From Candidatus Margulisiibacteriota bacterium (GTDB lineage Bacteria; Margulisbacteria; Termititenacia; Termititenacales; Termititenacaceae), in the NCBI GenBank assembly GCA_031267055.1, contig JAIRZV010000147.1:1-19865 (forward strand): a DNA stretch of 19,865 bases. Reading direction: 5' to 3'. Shown piece after piece: positions 12,815 to 19,676 of this stretch. The position numbers and the translations under genes were made by a program. Numbering within the stretch: position 1 is the first letter of the stretch; each line of letters starts with the position of its first letter. The notes beneath the pieces were generated by a model that saw only the letters and a program-made list of their open reading frames with translations, did not search any database and was not told the DNA's origin.

Positions 12815-13195
12815 CTAACCTTTTTGCGGCAGGGCGATGTAAAAATCACAGGTGTTGTAATCAATAAAAACATTGATGTCTTTGGGCAAATCATATTTGG
12901 TGAGTATGTCCTGCCACCAAGCTCTGGCCTGCGCCATAGCATCCGCGCGTATGTTCAGGATCGCTGCCAGATAACGCTCCAGATTTTCTTTCGTGACAGC
13001 GGGCGCCAAATTGACCGGCGCGCTGGCTTGAGCGGCGGAAGCAATAATGTTGTTGAGCAAAATTATTTTATCTACTTCAGCGCGGGTAGCTTTTACACCC
13101 AAATCCTGCCGAACATCATGCATTTTGCCGCAAAGCGGACAGGTCAAAGAAGGGTCGCTGTCATTTAAAGATTTTCTGCGTTTTATTCTGGCCAT
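12815..13195 (-). CDS. Small protein with a single CPLC zinc-type knuckle
   Basis: This 126-residue protein is not recognised. It starts basic (MARIKRRKSL), followed by CPLCGKMHD (19-27), one half of a zinc ribbon (Cys19, Cys22 and nearby His26). The only other cysteine is near the end (YNTCDFYIAL), so any metal site would be C-C-H-C or completed in a dimer. The middle is helical and Ala-rich (NNIIASAAQASAPVNLAPAV). Translation is well supported: AGGAGA 9 nt before the ATG and an extended -10 promoter upstream. It converges with rph. The basic N-terminus plus zinc knuckle could mean nucleic-acid binding, but that is a guess. Confidence 0.65.
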   Translation of the reverse strand: MARIKRRKSLNDSDPSLTCPLCGKMHDVRQDLGVKATRAEVDKIILLNNIIASAAQASAPVNLAPAVTKENLERYLAAILNIRADAMAQARAWWQDILTKYDLPKDINVFIDYNTCDFYIALPQKG

Positions 13196-13224
13196 AAAAA
13201 CATTTCTCCTAATTATTTTTTATA

Positions 13225-13233
13225 ATTATAACA
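13225..13233 (-). promoter_or_regulatory. Extended -10 promoter of the CPLC-protein gene
   Basis: Read on the minus strand this is TGTTATAAT, identical to the element before the gene at 11700. Transcription would start near 13218, leaving a 22-nt leader with the AGGAGA ribosome-binding site. No clear -35 is visible. Confidence 0.6.
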
Positions 13234-13270
13234 TATTGGACAAATAAAACGAAATTATTCTGCTATTTGA

Positions 13271-14200
13271 TTATAGAAATGAATGCTTGAGCAGCGGCTT
13301 GCTTTTGACCCGCGTCACCTGACCATTTTTAGCAAAAACATAATGGTAGGTGTAATTGTCGTCAGCGCCGCGCAACATCTGGATCAGGTCCGTATTGCCC
13401 AGCGCGTTAAATTCGATCTTGACCGGCGAGGGCAGGCTGCTGATGAACACCGGCTCTTTTTTCTCCGCCCAGGCCTTGACCTCGCGCGCCAGATTGGCGT
13501 GATCGTCAGTCTGTCCGCTGTCGCAAGCGCCGGCCGGCAGACCGATCAACGCCGCGTCTTTGTAATGTTCGGAAAAATTAATTTTGGTCTGCATTAAATT
13601 ATTTTTAAAAAACGGTTTGAGCAAATTCAAAAAATCCTCGCAAAATTTAGTCGGGCGATGCATGGTGATGACATAGCGTCTTTCCGGCTGATGACCGGTT
13701 TTGTTTTTCAGCAGAGCGAGAGTTTCGTCGAGTTTTTGCAGGCCGTGCAGTGCGTAATTGCCGGGCTCCAATGGCGTCAGCACTTTGTTGGCGGCCAGCA
13801 GCGAATTGATCGTCAGCAGGCCGAGATTGGGCGGCGTGTCGATGAGAATGTAATCGTAGCCGGACACTTTGCGGAGCAGGTCTTTCAGCCGGTACTCGCG
13901 GCGGTTTTTGCCGGCCAGCATGTGCTCGAGCAGAGCGGTTTTCATAGAGCCGGGCAGTAAATCCAAATTCGGCATTATTTTAACTGCAATAGCGGCCAGA
14001 GGTTTTTTTTGCAAAAAATCGAAACAAGTTAATTCGATGCGGTCCGGGTCGATGTTCAAACCCAGCGAACTGTGTCCCTGCGGATCCAGATCGATGAGCA
14101 AAACTTTTTGTTTGAGTTTGGCCAGTTGATAGGCCAGATTGACTGCGGTTGTAGTTTTGCCGCAACCGCCTTTGTGATTGGCTAAAGCGATAATTTCCAT
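13271..14200 (-). CDS. Orphan ParA/Soj-type ATPase with C-terminal extension
   Basis: This is a 309-residue deviant Walker ATPase of the ParA/MinD superfamily. KGGCGKTT (10-17) is the Walker A' motif with signature Lys10 and Lys15. LIDLDPQGHSS (35-45) follows, with the Walker B region ILIDTPPNLGLLTINSLLAAN (118-138). The ParA fold ends near residue 248, and about 60 residues are added (starting PVFISSLPSPVKIEF and ending KSKPLLKHSFL) that I cannot match. GGGGGGT six bases before the ATG at 14200 supports that start rather than the upstream in-frame ATG. No parB gene or parS-like site is adjacent, so this is not an ordinary chromosome-partition pair. It may position another cargo such as a surface or chemotaxis cluster. 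Divergent from fabF. Confidence 0.85.
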   Translation of the reverse strand: MEIIALANHKGGCGKTTTAVNLAYQLAKLKQKVLLIDLDPQGHSSLGLNIDPDRIELTCFDFLQKKPLAAIAVKIMPNLDLLPGSMKTALLEHMLAGKNRREYRLKDLLRKVSGYDYILIDTPPNLGLLTINSLLAANKVLTPLEPGNYALHGLQKLDETLALLKNKTGHQPERRYVITMHRPTKFCEDFLNLLKPFFKNNLMQTKINFSEHYKDAALIGLPAGACDSGQTDDHANLAREVKAWAEKKEPVFISSLPSPVKIEFNALGNTDLIQMLRGADDNYTYHYVFAKNGQVTRVKSKPLLKHSFL

Positions 14201-14229
14201 TTTAGACCCCCCGGCTAAAATACTAAAAA

Positions 14230-14246
14230 AGTGAAACTTTTTCACT
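14230..14246. promoter_or_regulatory. Inverted repeat between parA-like gene and fabF homologue
   Basis: AGTGAAA-CTT-TTTCACT is a perfect 7-bp dyad with a three-base centre. It lies 30 bp before the ParA start and about 80 bp before the fabF homologue, in a divergent intergenic region. It could be an operator for either gene or a leader hairpin of the ParA mRNA. Confidence 0.5.
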
Positions 14247-14264
14247 CTCTTAACGATATATTTA

Positions 14265-14294
14265 AGTATAACAGTTTGGGTGACGGAAAAGCAA
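14265..14294 (-). promoter_or_regulatory. Candidate promoter of the ParA-like gene
   Basis: On the minus strand TTGCTT (14289-14294) is followed after 18 bp by TATACT (14265-14270), which is preceded by TGT (extended -10). This is the same TTGCTT-N18-TATANT layout as at 11652-11681. The leader of about 58 nt would include the inverted repeat at 14230-14246. Confidence 0.45.
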
Positions 14295-14323
14295 CCAGGA
14301 TGTTAAATAAAAAAAGGTATGTT

Positions 14324-15586
14324 ATGCAAAGAAGAGTAGTAATAACCGGCTTGGGACCAATTTCGCCGATCGGCAAAGAACGGGAAACTTTTTGGCGTTT
14401 TTTGGTCAATGGCATTTCGGGCATTCGCGTGGTGCCGGAGATCGCCAATTCGCCGCTGGGTTTTAAGACGCAGATCGGCGGAAATATTCCTGATTTTGAT
14501 CCACTGCCGTATCTCCACAAGAAAAAAGGCCGGCATTTTTCGCGATTTACGCAGATGGCCGTCGTGGCGGCCGGGCTGGCTATCGCTGACGCGCATCTGA
14601 CTGTCACCGCGGAAAACGCGTCGCGCGTCGGCGTGATGATGGGCACCGGCATCGGCGGACATGAGGCTGTCGAGGAGCAGCAGCGCATTTTGCAAAAAGA
14701 CGGCTTGAGCAAGATCAATCCTTTTTGCGCCAACGCGACATTTTCGCACGCGGCCGCGGCGGAGATTTCCATTTATTACGGACTGACTGGTGTGAATTAT
14801 TCTTTGTCCACCGGCTGCTCGGCTTCCGCCAACGCGCTAGGCACGGCTCTCGACGCGATACGCTCCGGCAAAGCTGACGTGATCCTGGCCGGCGGTGCGG
14901 AAACGCCCTTTACTGAAGTGGTGTACGCCAGTTTTGACGGCACAAAACAGCTTTCGAAAAAAAACGCCACGCCGGAAAAAGCGGTCACGCCGTACGATCT
15001 CAACCGCGACGGTTTTTTACTGGCCGAGGGCGCGGGTGTAGTGGTGCTGGAGGAATTGGAACACGCGCTTCGGCGCGGCGCCTATATTTACGGCGAATTG
15101 TGCGGCTTCGGCTCGTCGGCGGACGCTTATGACTCTTACCGCATGGAACCGACCGGCGCGGGTATGGCGCGGGCTATGGAAGCGGCTCTGCGGGACGCGG
15201 ACATCACACCGTATGAGCTGGACTATATTTGCTCGCACGGCTCGGGGTCAAAATCCGCCGACCTCAAAGAAACGCACGCCATAAAATTGGCGCTGGGCGA
15301 CCGCGCCAAAACTGTGCCGGTCAGCACGATCAAGTCCGTGATGGGCATGCCGTTCGGCGCGTCGACGGCTTTTCAACTCATCGCCGCGGCTTTGATGCTG
15401 GAAAAACAGATCATCATTCCGACGATGAATTTAGAAACACCCGACCCGGAATGTGACCTGGACTATGTGCCGAATGTGGCGCGCGAAATGATCCTTAATT
15501 ATGCGCTGCTGGATTCTATGGGTCTAGGTGGGAACAACGCCGCGTTGGTGGTGAAAAAATACAAAGCCGACCAGCGCGGATCTTAA
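14324..15586 (+). CDS. 3-oxoacyl-ACP synthase (FabF-like) with an altered active site
   Basis: The 420-residue beta-ketoacyl synthase begins MQRRVVITGLGPISPIG, as FabF enzymes do; AAGG six bases upstream sets the ATG at 14324. It is a condensing enzyme of type II fatty-acid or polyketide synthesis. The nucleophile is Cys165 (STGCSASANALG) and the first catalytic histidine is His305 (CSHGSGSKSADLKETHA). Lys337 is kept in STIKSVMGMPFGAS. The usual GH in this motif is GM: Met342 replaces the second catalytic histidine (E. coli His340). The gatekeeper loop GFGGTN reads GLGGNN, so the Phe is a Leu. The chain otherwise matches the family over its full length. It may be an unusual FabF, a specialised ketosynthase or a poorly decarboxylating one. 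It is divergent from the ParA-like gene and followed by a hairpin. Confidence 0.9.
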   Translation: MQRRVVITGLGPISPIGKERETFWRFLVNGISGIRVVPEIANSPLGFKTQIGGNIPDFDPLPYLHKKKGRHFSRFTQMAVVAAGLAIADAHLTVTAENASRVGVMMGTGIGGHEAVEEQQRILQKDGLSKINPFCANATFSHAAAAEISIYYGLTGVNYSLSTGCSASANALGTALDAIRSGKADVILAGGAETPFTEVVYASFDGTKQLSKKNATPEKAVTPYDLNRDGFLLAEGAGVVVLEELEHALRRGAYIYGELCGFGSSADAYDSYRMEPTGAGMARAMEAALRDADITPYELDYICSHGSGSKSADLKETHAIKLALGDRAKTVPVSTIKSVMGMPFGASTAFQLIAAALMLEKQIIIPTMNLETPDPECDLDYVPNVAREMILNYALLDSMGLGGNNAALVVKKYKADQRGS

Positions 15587-15633
15587 CAGAGCTGACGAAC
15601 ACAGGACGCGGGTTGACCGCGTCCTGCCTCTGT
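15586..15633. terminator. Two-tier hairpin between converging genes
   Basis: CAGGACGCGG (15602-15611) and CCGCGTCCTG (15617-15626) form a perfect 10-bp GC-rich stem with loop GTTGA. ACAGAG (15586-15591) and CTCTGT (15628-15633) add an outer stem. It sits between the fabF homologue and the oppositely oriented lipoprotein gene, where a shared terminator is expected. No T-run follows on either strand, so termination would not be of the classical intrinsic type. Confidence 0.5.
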
Positions 15634-15640
15634 CAAAAAT

Positions 15641-17128
15641 TTATTCAGAAAACTTTACTTCCCTAATATCGGCAGTGTAATAATTACCCTGTCCATTATA
15701 CGGCGCAGTGTTTATGCTGATAGCGTAGTAAGATTTCTTCCCCAGAATTTCTTCAATCGTGTCGATTTTTATTGACGCCACAATAATATTAGAGGTGGAA
15801 ACTAATTCCGCTGTGTTGACAGTTGTAGGTCTATTGCCACTAGGTGTTTCCCACGCAGATTTGGCATTCCACTCGGAGTCATGCCACACTTCAGATTCGC
15901 CCCAATAACCATGTCTGACATTTACATAAGCCCACGTCTCATTATCCAGATAATCCCCATTATTGTCATGGTCTGATGCAACACAAAATTGATAGCGTAA
16001 ATCTTCGTTGGGAGTTTCGTCGTTTGACAGTTTGGCCATGAAATATAACTTATCGTCTTTTTTGCCAACTTTTAGACCGTGAATTCTTGCGCCGCTAATT
16101 TCGGTGGTATCGAGTTTATTGCTATCGTTTAATTCCCCGATCTGCCAGCTATCGTCCCAACCCCAATTGCTCACATCAGTTATTTCCTCCACAGACCACG
16201 CTTCTCGCGTAACATTAGCAGTAACGGTTATGTCAGTAGTAATAGCTATCTCATCGGACGGATTATTATTTCCGGTTAAGTCTCCGCTCCAACTGTCGAA
16301 ACGCCAATCAGTATTAGCGAATGCTTGCAATTTTACTTTCGCGTTTTTAAGATATGTGCCGCCGTTCGGGGTTACCGTACCGGAATTAGCAGGGCTGACA
16401 GCAACGGTCAAGGTATATTCCTCTATTAAATCAGGAGGAACAGTCGGCGGAACTGGCGAAGTTATATCTACATCATTAATCTCGCTCGGGTGCGCGTCGT
16501 AATGTTGTTCGATAATTTCCTTTTTTGTTTCGATATAGCCGGCCACTGTGCTGACATCGGGTTTGTTGTCTCCCGATCCGCTGTTTAGAGCGGCGATAGC
16601 TTCCCTAATTGTATTGTTTTGCGAGATCGCTTCCACCGCGACGGATGTAACAGGTGTAACATCGACAACAGGATTTTCTTCATGGGCGATATTTTTAATA
16701 TTGATAGTTGCTGAGCCGTCGGACGCGGCTTTTTCCACTACCACCACATAAATTTTGCCCAAGGGCAGGTTAATTGTATAGTGTCCCTCATTGCTAGTTT
16801 TGGCAGTTGTTATTATAGTATTCCCGCCAAACTCAAATATTTTTACGTCGGCGTTTTTCAAAGGCTTGAAATTGAAATCCGCGGCGTAAACCTGCGGAAT
16901 AAAAACGCTGGCTAGACCGCGTCCCAATCTTTCCGGCCAAGACGCGTATAATGTATCGTCTATCGAACTGGGCACTTGCGCCGTGCCGGAAATAGTAAAT
17001 GTTGTTGGATTTCCGCCGCCTCCGCCGCCCGACGAACCGCCGCCTCCGCTGGCCTGCTGTGCCTTGCCGCAGCCGAATATGGCCAGTGTCAGCATGATTG
17101 TGAAAATTGCTAAAATTATTTTTTTCAT
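15641..17128 (-). CDS. Large multidomain lipoprotein
   Basis: The 495-residue exported protein starts at the ATG at 17128 (AGGAG on the minus strand just upstream). MKKIILAIFTIMLTLAIFGC is a lipoprotein signal with Cys20 as the lipidation site. A flexible Gly/Ser tether (27-40) follows. Residues about 88-165 resemble a carboxypeptidase-regulatory-like beta-sandwich (ADVKIFEFGGN, TSNEGHYTINLPLGKIYVVV). Residues about 236-307 resemble the divergent InlB B-repeat / bacterial repeat domain (LTVAVSPANSGTVTPNGGTY, WRFDSWSGDLTG). The last 185 residues, rich in Trp, Asp and Asn (NWGWDDSWQIGELND, ASDHDNNGDYLDNETWAYV), look like a beta-rich, possibly calcium- or sugar-binding module such as CBM9/DOMON. 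I infer a surface or periplasmic binding role. No enzyme motif is visible. Confidence 0.85.
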   Translation of the reverse strand: MKKIILAIFTIMLTLAIFGCGKAQQASGGGGSSGGGGGGNPTTFTISGTAQVPSSIDDTLYASWPERLGRGLASVFIPQVYAADFNFKPLKNADVKIFEFGGNTIITTAKTSNEGHYTINLPLGKIYVVVVEKAASDGSATINIKNIAHEENPVVDVTPVTSVAVEAISQNNTIREAIAALNSGSGDNKPDVSTVAGYIETKKEIIEQHYDAHPSEINDVDITSPVPPTVPPDLIEEYTLTVAVSPANSGTVTPNGGTYLKNAKVKLQAFANTDWRFDSWSGDLTGNNNPSDEIAITTDITVTANVTREAWSVEEITDVSNWGWDDSWQIGELNDSNKLDTTEISGARIHGLKVGKKDDKLYFMAKLSNDETPNEDLRYQFCVASDHDNNGDYLDNETWAYVNVRHGYWGESEVWHDSEWNAKSAWETPSGNRPTTVNTAELVSTSNIIVASIKIDTIEEILGKKSYYAISINTAPYNGQGNYYTADIREVKFSE

Positions 17129-17157
17129 GTTTTTTCTCCTTTTTATAGTTTTCGTAA

Positions 17158-17176
17158 TGTCTCGCTTTGCGAGACA
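17158..17176 (-). promoter_or_regulatory. Hairpin upstream of the large lipoprotein gene
   Basis: TGTCTCGC and GCGAGACA form an 8-bp perfect stem around a three-base tip. It lies about 15 bp upstream of the AGGAG of the lipoprotein gene and may be in its mRNA leader. The rest of 17129-17389 (AT-rich, with a GGGGGAGGGGG tract at 17277-17287) holds no gene and no promoter that I can call with confidence. Confidence 0.45.
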
Positions 17177-17389
17177 CCCCACCGGATAGAGGCAGGAATT
17201 TACGTTACACAGGAAAAATTCGTAAAATGTTTAAAGACGAAAAATGCTAGGTTTTTAGCGAAGGTACGCCAAAAATGGGGGAGGGGGTATTTACTGTAAA
17301 GACATTTATTACAAAATTGTATTTATCTATCATGTGAGTAATTATAACCTGTTTTTGGGTTTTGGCAAGAGGCACAATAAATTTTTAAT

Positions 17390-17791
17390 TTACTCAATCA
17401 CACAAGTCGTATCAATCCCGCCGCGTGTATTGTAAAGCGTGGTCACTTTGAGTTTTTGCGGACGCAGAACTTTTTGCAGATCCGCGAAAATTTTTTGTGT
17501 GGCGTGTTCCTGATAAATCCCGACATTGCGATAAGAAAGCAGATAATATTTCAAGGATTTTAGTTCCAAAACTTTTTTGTCCGGCACGTATTCGATCGTG
17601 ACTGTGGCGAGGTCCGGCAGGCCGGAAAAAGGGCACACCGCGGAAAATTCTTGCGTGGTGTAGGTGATCAATTGTTTAGGTATGTGTCCGACTTTTAATT
17701 CCGGCAAAGTGTACGGAAACACTTCCAGCGTCTCCGGCGCGATTTTGCCGGGCGCTTCAAATGATATTTTTAATCCTTCTGCTTCGGCCAT
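17390..17791 (-). CDS. queF: NADPH-dependent 7-cyano-7-deazaguanine reductase
   Basis: This is a 133-residue single-domain (T-fold) enzyme that reduces preQ0 to preQ1 in queuosine synthesis. The catalytic Cys53 and Asp60 lie in AVCPFSGLPDLATV (51-64), matching Cys55 and Asp62 of the B. subtilis type. The QueF motif E(S/L)K(S/A)hK reads ELKSLKYYLLSYRN (76-89). HATQKIFADL and TRGGID complete the family pattern. The start is the ATG at 17791; a longer reading runs into hairpin element A3. The ribosome-binding site is weak. No other queuosine gene and no preQ1 riboswitch is visible in the 165 bp upstream, most of which is the hairpin element. Confidence 0.93.
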   Translation of the reverse strand: MAEAEGLKISFEAPGKIAPETLEVFPYTLPELKVGHIPKQLITYTTQEFSAVCPFSGLPDLATVTIEYVPDKKVLELKSLKYYLLSYRNVGIYQEHATQKIFADLQKVLRPQKLKVTTLYNTRGGIDTTCVIE

Positions 17792-17809
17792 AAAACAACT
17801 CGATTTTGA

Positions 17810-17924
17810 TGTGGAGTGAATATTTTTGCCGGAGCACGTCTGGTTCGAACTTAACAAGGCTACAAAGTAGCCGACGTTAAGTGAGAAGCCACCACGTGCG
17901 GAGGTAAAGAATATTCACTCCACA
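17810..17924 (-). repeat. Hairpin element family A, copy A3
   Basis: TGTGGAGTGAATATT and AATATTCACTCCACA form a perfect 15-bp outer stem (17810-17824 with 17910-17924). Inside, GCACGT pairs with ACGTGC, and ACTTAAC with GTTAAGT, capped by GGCTAC-AAA-GTAGCC. It lies in the divergent interval between queF and proB, so it cannot be a terminator of either gene. Orientation is the same as A1. Confidence 0.87.
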
Positions 17925-17955
17925 AAAACGTAATAATTGTAATATTTTAACAGAT

Positions 17956-18747
17956 ATGCGAATATTTAAATATATGTCCGGGGAACGTCTCGTTATCAAA
18001 ATTGGCTCCAATGTGCTGACTGACGCGCGCGGGCGTCTGGACCGGCGGAGTTTTCGGCGTATCTCCGAGCAGGTCAAAAAATTGCATAAACAGGGCAAGC
18101 AAATTATCCTGGTATCATCCGGCGCGGTAGTTTGCGGTTTGGAAAAACTGAAACTCGATTTGGCACAAAAAACTATTCCGCAAAAACAAGCAGCCGCGGC
18201 GGTTGGGCAATCTTTACTGATGAATTATTACACCAAATTTTTGCGGCCTATACCGGCAGGGCAAGTGCTGTTGACGGCTTTTGCCACCTCGAATAAAGAA
18301 CGCGCGCAAAATCTCCGCAATACTATTGAACAGCTTTTGCAGATGCGCGTGATACCGATCATCAACGAAAATGATTCGGTGGTCGTGGAAGAAATAAAAT
18401 TCGGCGACAACGACACGCTGTCCGCGCGCGTCGCGGCTCTGGTCAAGGCACATAAACTGTTGATCCTGACCGACATCGATGGCCTCTATGACAGCGATCC
18501 GCGCGCGAATCCCCGAGCACATCTCCGGCGCGTCGTGGACAAAATCACTCCGGAGATCCTCAAAATGGCTGGCGGCGCCGGCACACACAAAGGCACGGGC
18601 GGTATGTTTTCCAAAGTCCAGGCCGCGCGGCTGGCCGTAGAGAACGGCATAGAAACTTATATTTTGAACGGTTTGCGCCGGAATATTTTATTTGACGCGC
18701 TAAAACACAAGGCCGACGGCACTTGGTTTAAAGCGGCAAAAAAGTAA
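17956..18747 (+). CDS. proB: Glutamate 5-kinase without PUA domain
   Basis: The 263-residue amino-acid kinase phosphorylates glutamate, the first step of proline synthesis. RLVIKIGSNVLT (11-22) is the phosphate-binding start. IILVSSGAVVCG (50-61), INENDSVVV (136-144), FGDNDTLSARVA (149-160) and LTDIDGLYDSDP (171-182) are the G5K motifs, and GTHKGTGGMFSKVQAA (209-224) closes the nucleotide site. Many ProB proteins (E. coli 367 aa) carry a C-terminal PUA domain; this one stops after the kinase. An ATG at 17974 is an alternative start; neither ATG has a visible Shine-Dalgarno. proA is not adjacent. glmU follows after 10 bp, so the two form an operon. Confidence 0.93.
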   Translation: MRIFKYMSGERLVIKIGSNVLTDARGRLDRRSFRRISEQVKKLHKQGKQIILVSSGAVVCGLEKLKLDLAQKTIPQKQAAAAVGQSLLMNYYTKFLRPIPAGQVLLTAFATSNKERAQNLRNTIEQLLQMRVIPIINENDSVVVEEIKFGDNDTLSARVAALVKAHKLLILTDIDGLYDSDPRANPRAHLRRVVDKITPEILKMAGGAGTHKGTGGMFSKVQAARLAVENGIETYILNGLRRNILFDALKHKADGTWFKAAKK

Positions 18748-18757
18748 GGGCATTTTT

Positions 18758-19486
18758 ATGGAAAACACCAAGATCATTATTTTGGCGGCCGGCAAAGGCA
18801 CGCGCATGAAATCCGATCTGGCCAAAGTTCTGCATGAGGTCAAAGGGCGGCCAATGATTTGCCGTGTGCTAGATATGGTCAAGCAGGTGTCTCTTGCTGA
18901 AGTTTATCTGGTCATAGGCCATCAAGCCGCGAAAATTCGTGAAGTTACGCGAGATTTTGACATTATTTATGCGGAGCAAAAAGAACAACTCGGCACCGGA
19001 CATGCGGTTATGGCGGTGGAGCCGGCCTTAAAAGACTATACCGGCGTTACTGTTATCCTGTGCGGAGACGTGCCACTGCTCCGGGCGGAAACTGTGCGGG
19101 CTTTGCTGGCCAAATACCGGCAGGATAATCTCGATGGCCTAGTTTTGACCGTCAAACTTGACGATCCCAAACATTACGGACGCATCGTGCGCGACTCCGC
19201 CGGTTATGTCGAGCGCATCGTGGAATACCGCGACGCCAGCGCAACTGAAAAGGCCATACAGGAAATCAACAGCGGAATTTATTGTTTTAACACCGCGAAA
19301 TTATTCACCGCGCTGAAACAGATCAAAAATCAAAATGAGCAAAAAGAATATTATCTAACCGACGTGATCGGTATCATGGTCGGCAAAGGCCAAAAGATCG
19401 GCACGTTAATAATTGAGGACGAGATGCAAGTACACGGCGTCAATGATAATGAGGATTTGAAAAAAGCCGAAGCGGCGCTGGATTAG
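18758..19486 (+). CDS. glmU: UDP-N-acetylglucosamine pyrophosphorylase, single-domain GlmU
   Basis: The 242-residue nucleotidyltransferase is equivalent to the N-terminal half of GlmU and should make UDP-GlcNAc from GlcNAc-1-phosphate and UTP. IIILAAGKGTRMKSDLAKVL (6-25) is the nucleotide-binding loop. LGTGHAVM (78-85), LCGDVPLL (101-108, with Mg-binding Asp104), EINSGIYCF (169-177), EYYLTDVI (197-204) and GVNDNEDL (227-234) match GlmU. The chain ends where the left-handed beta-helix would begin, so the C-terminal acetyltransferase is absent, and glucosamine-1-phosphate acetylation must be done elsewhere. TAAGGG about eight bases before the ATG is the ribosome-binding site. Given the truncated form, a related sugar nucleotidyltransferase is possible but less likely. 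Confidence 0.88.
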   Translation: MENTKIIILAAGKGTRMKSDLAKVLHEVKGRPMICRVLDMVKQVSLAEVYLVIGHQAAKIREVTRDFDIIYAEQKEQLGTGHAVMAVEPALKDYTGVTVILCGDVPLLRAETVRALLAKYRQDNLDGLVLTVKLDDPKHYGRIVRDSAGYVERIVEYRDASATEKAIQEINSGIYCFNTAKLFTALKQIKNQNEQKEYYLTDVIGIMVGKGQKIGTLIIEDEMQVHGVNDNEDLKKAEAALD

Positions 19487-19534
19487 GACGCTGAACGATT
19501 TAACGGTGAAAATTACTTCCGGCCACAACGAAGC

Positions 19535-19648
19535 GCAGAGTGAATATCTTTGCCGCCGCGCGCCGTGGCCTCTCACTTAACGTCGACTACTTTGTAGCCT
19601 TGTTAAGTTCGAGCCAAAACACGCTTACGGCAAAATATTCGCCTCTGC
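19535..19648 (+). repeat. Hairpin element family A, copy A4
   Basis: GCAGAG (19535-19540) pairs with CTCTGC (19643-19648), followed by GAATAT with ATATTC and a one-base bulge. The core CTCACTTAACGTCG is followed by CTAC-TTT-GTAG at the tip and TTGTTAAGTTCGAGCC. Orientation is the same as A2. It lies between glmU and a convergent gene. Confidence 0.85.
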
Positions 19649-19676
19649 TTGAAAACTACAGAAAAACAAAAAGGGT

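Noticed and set aside
17792..17955. preQ1 riboswitch before queF
   Set aside because: The region is mostly hairpin element A3. No C-rich preQ1 aptamer pattern is seen in the remaining bases.
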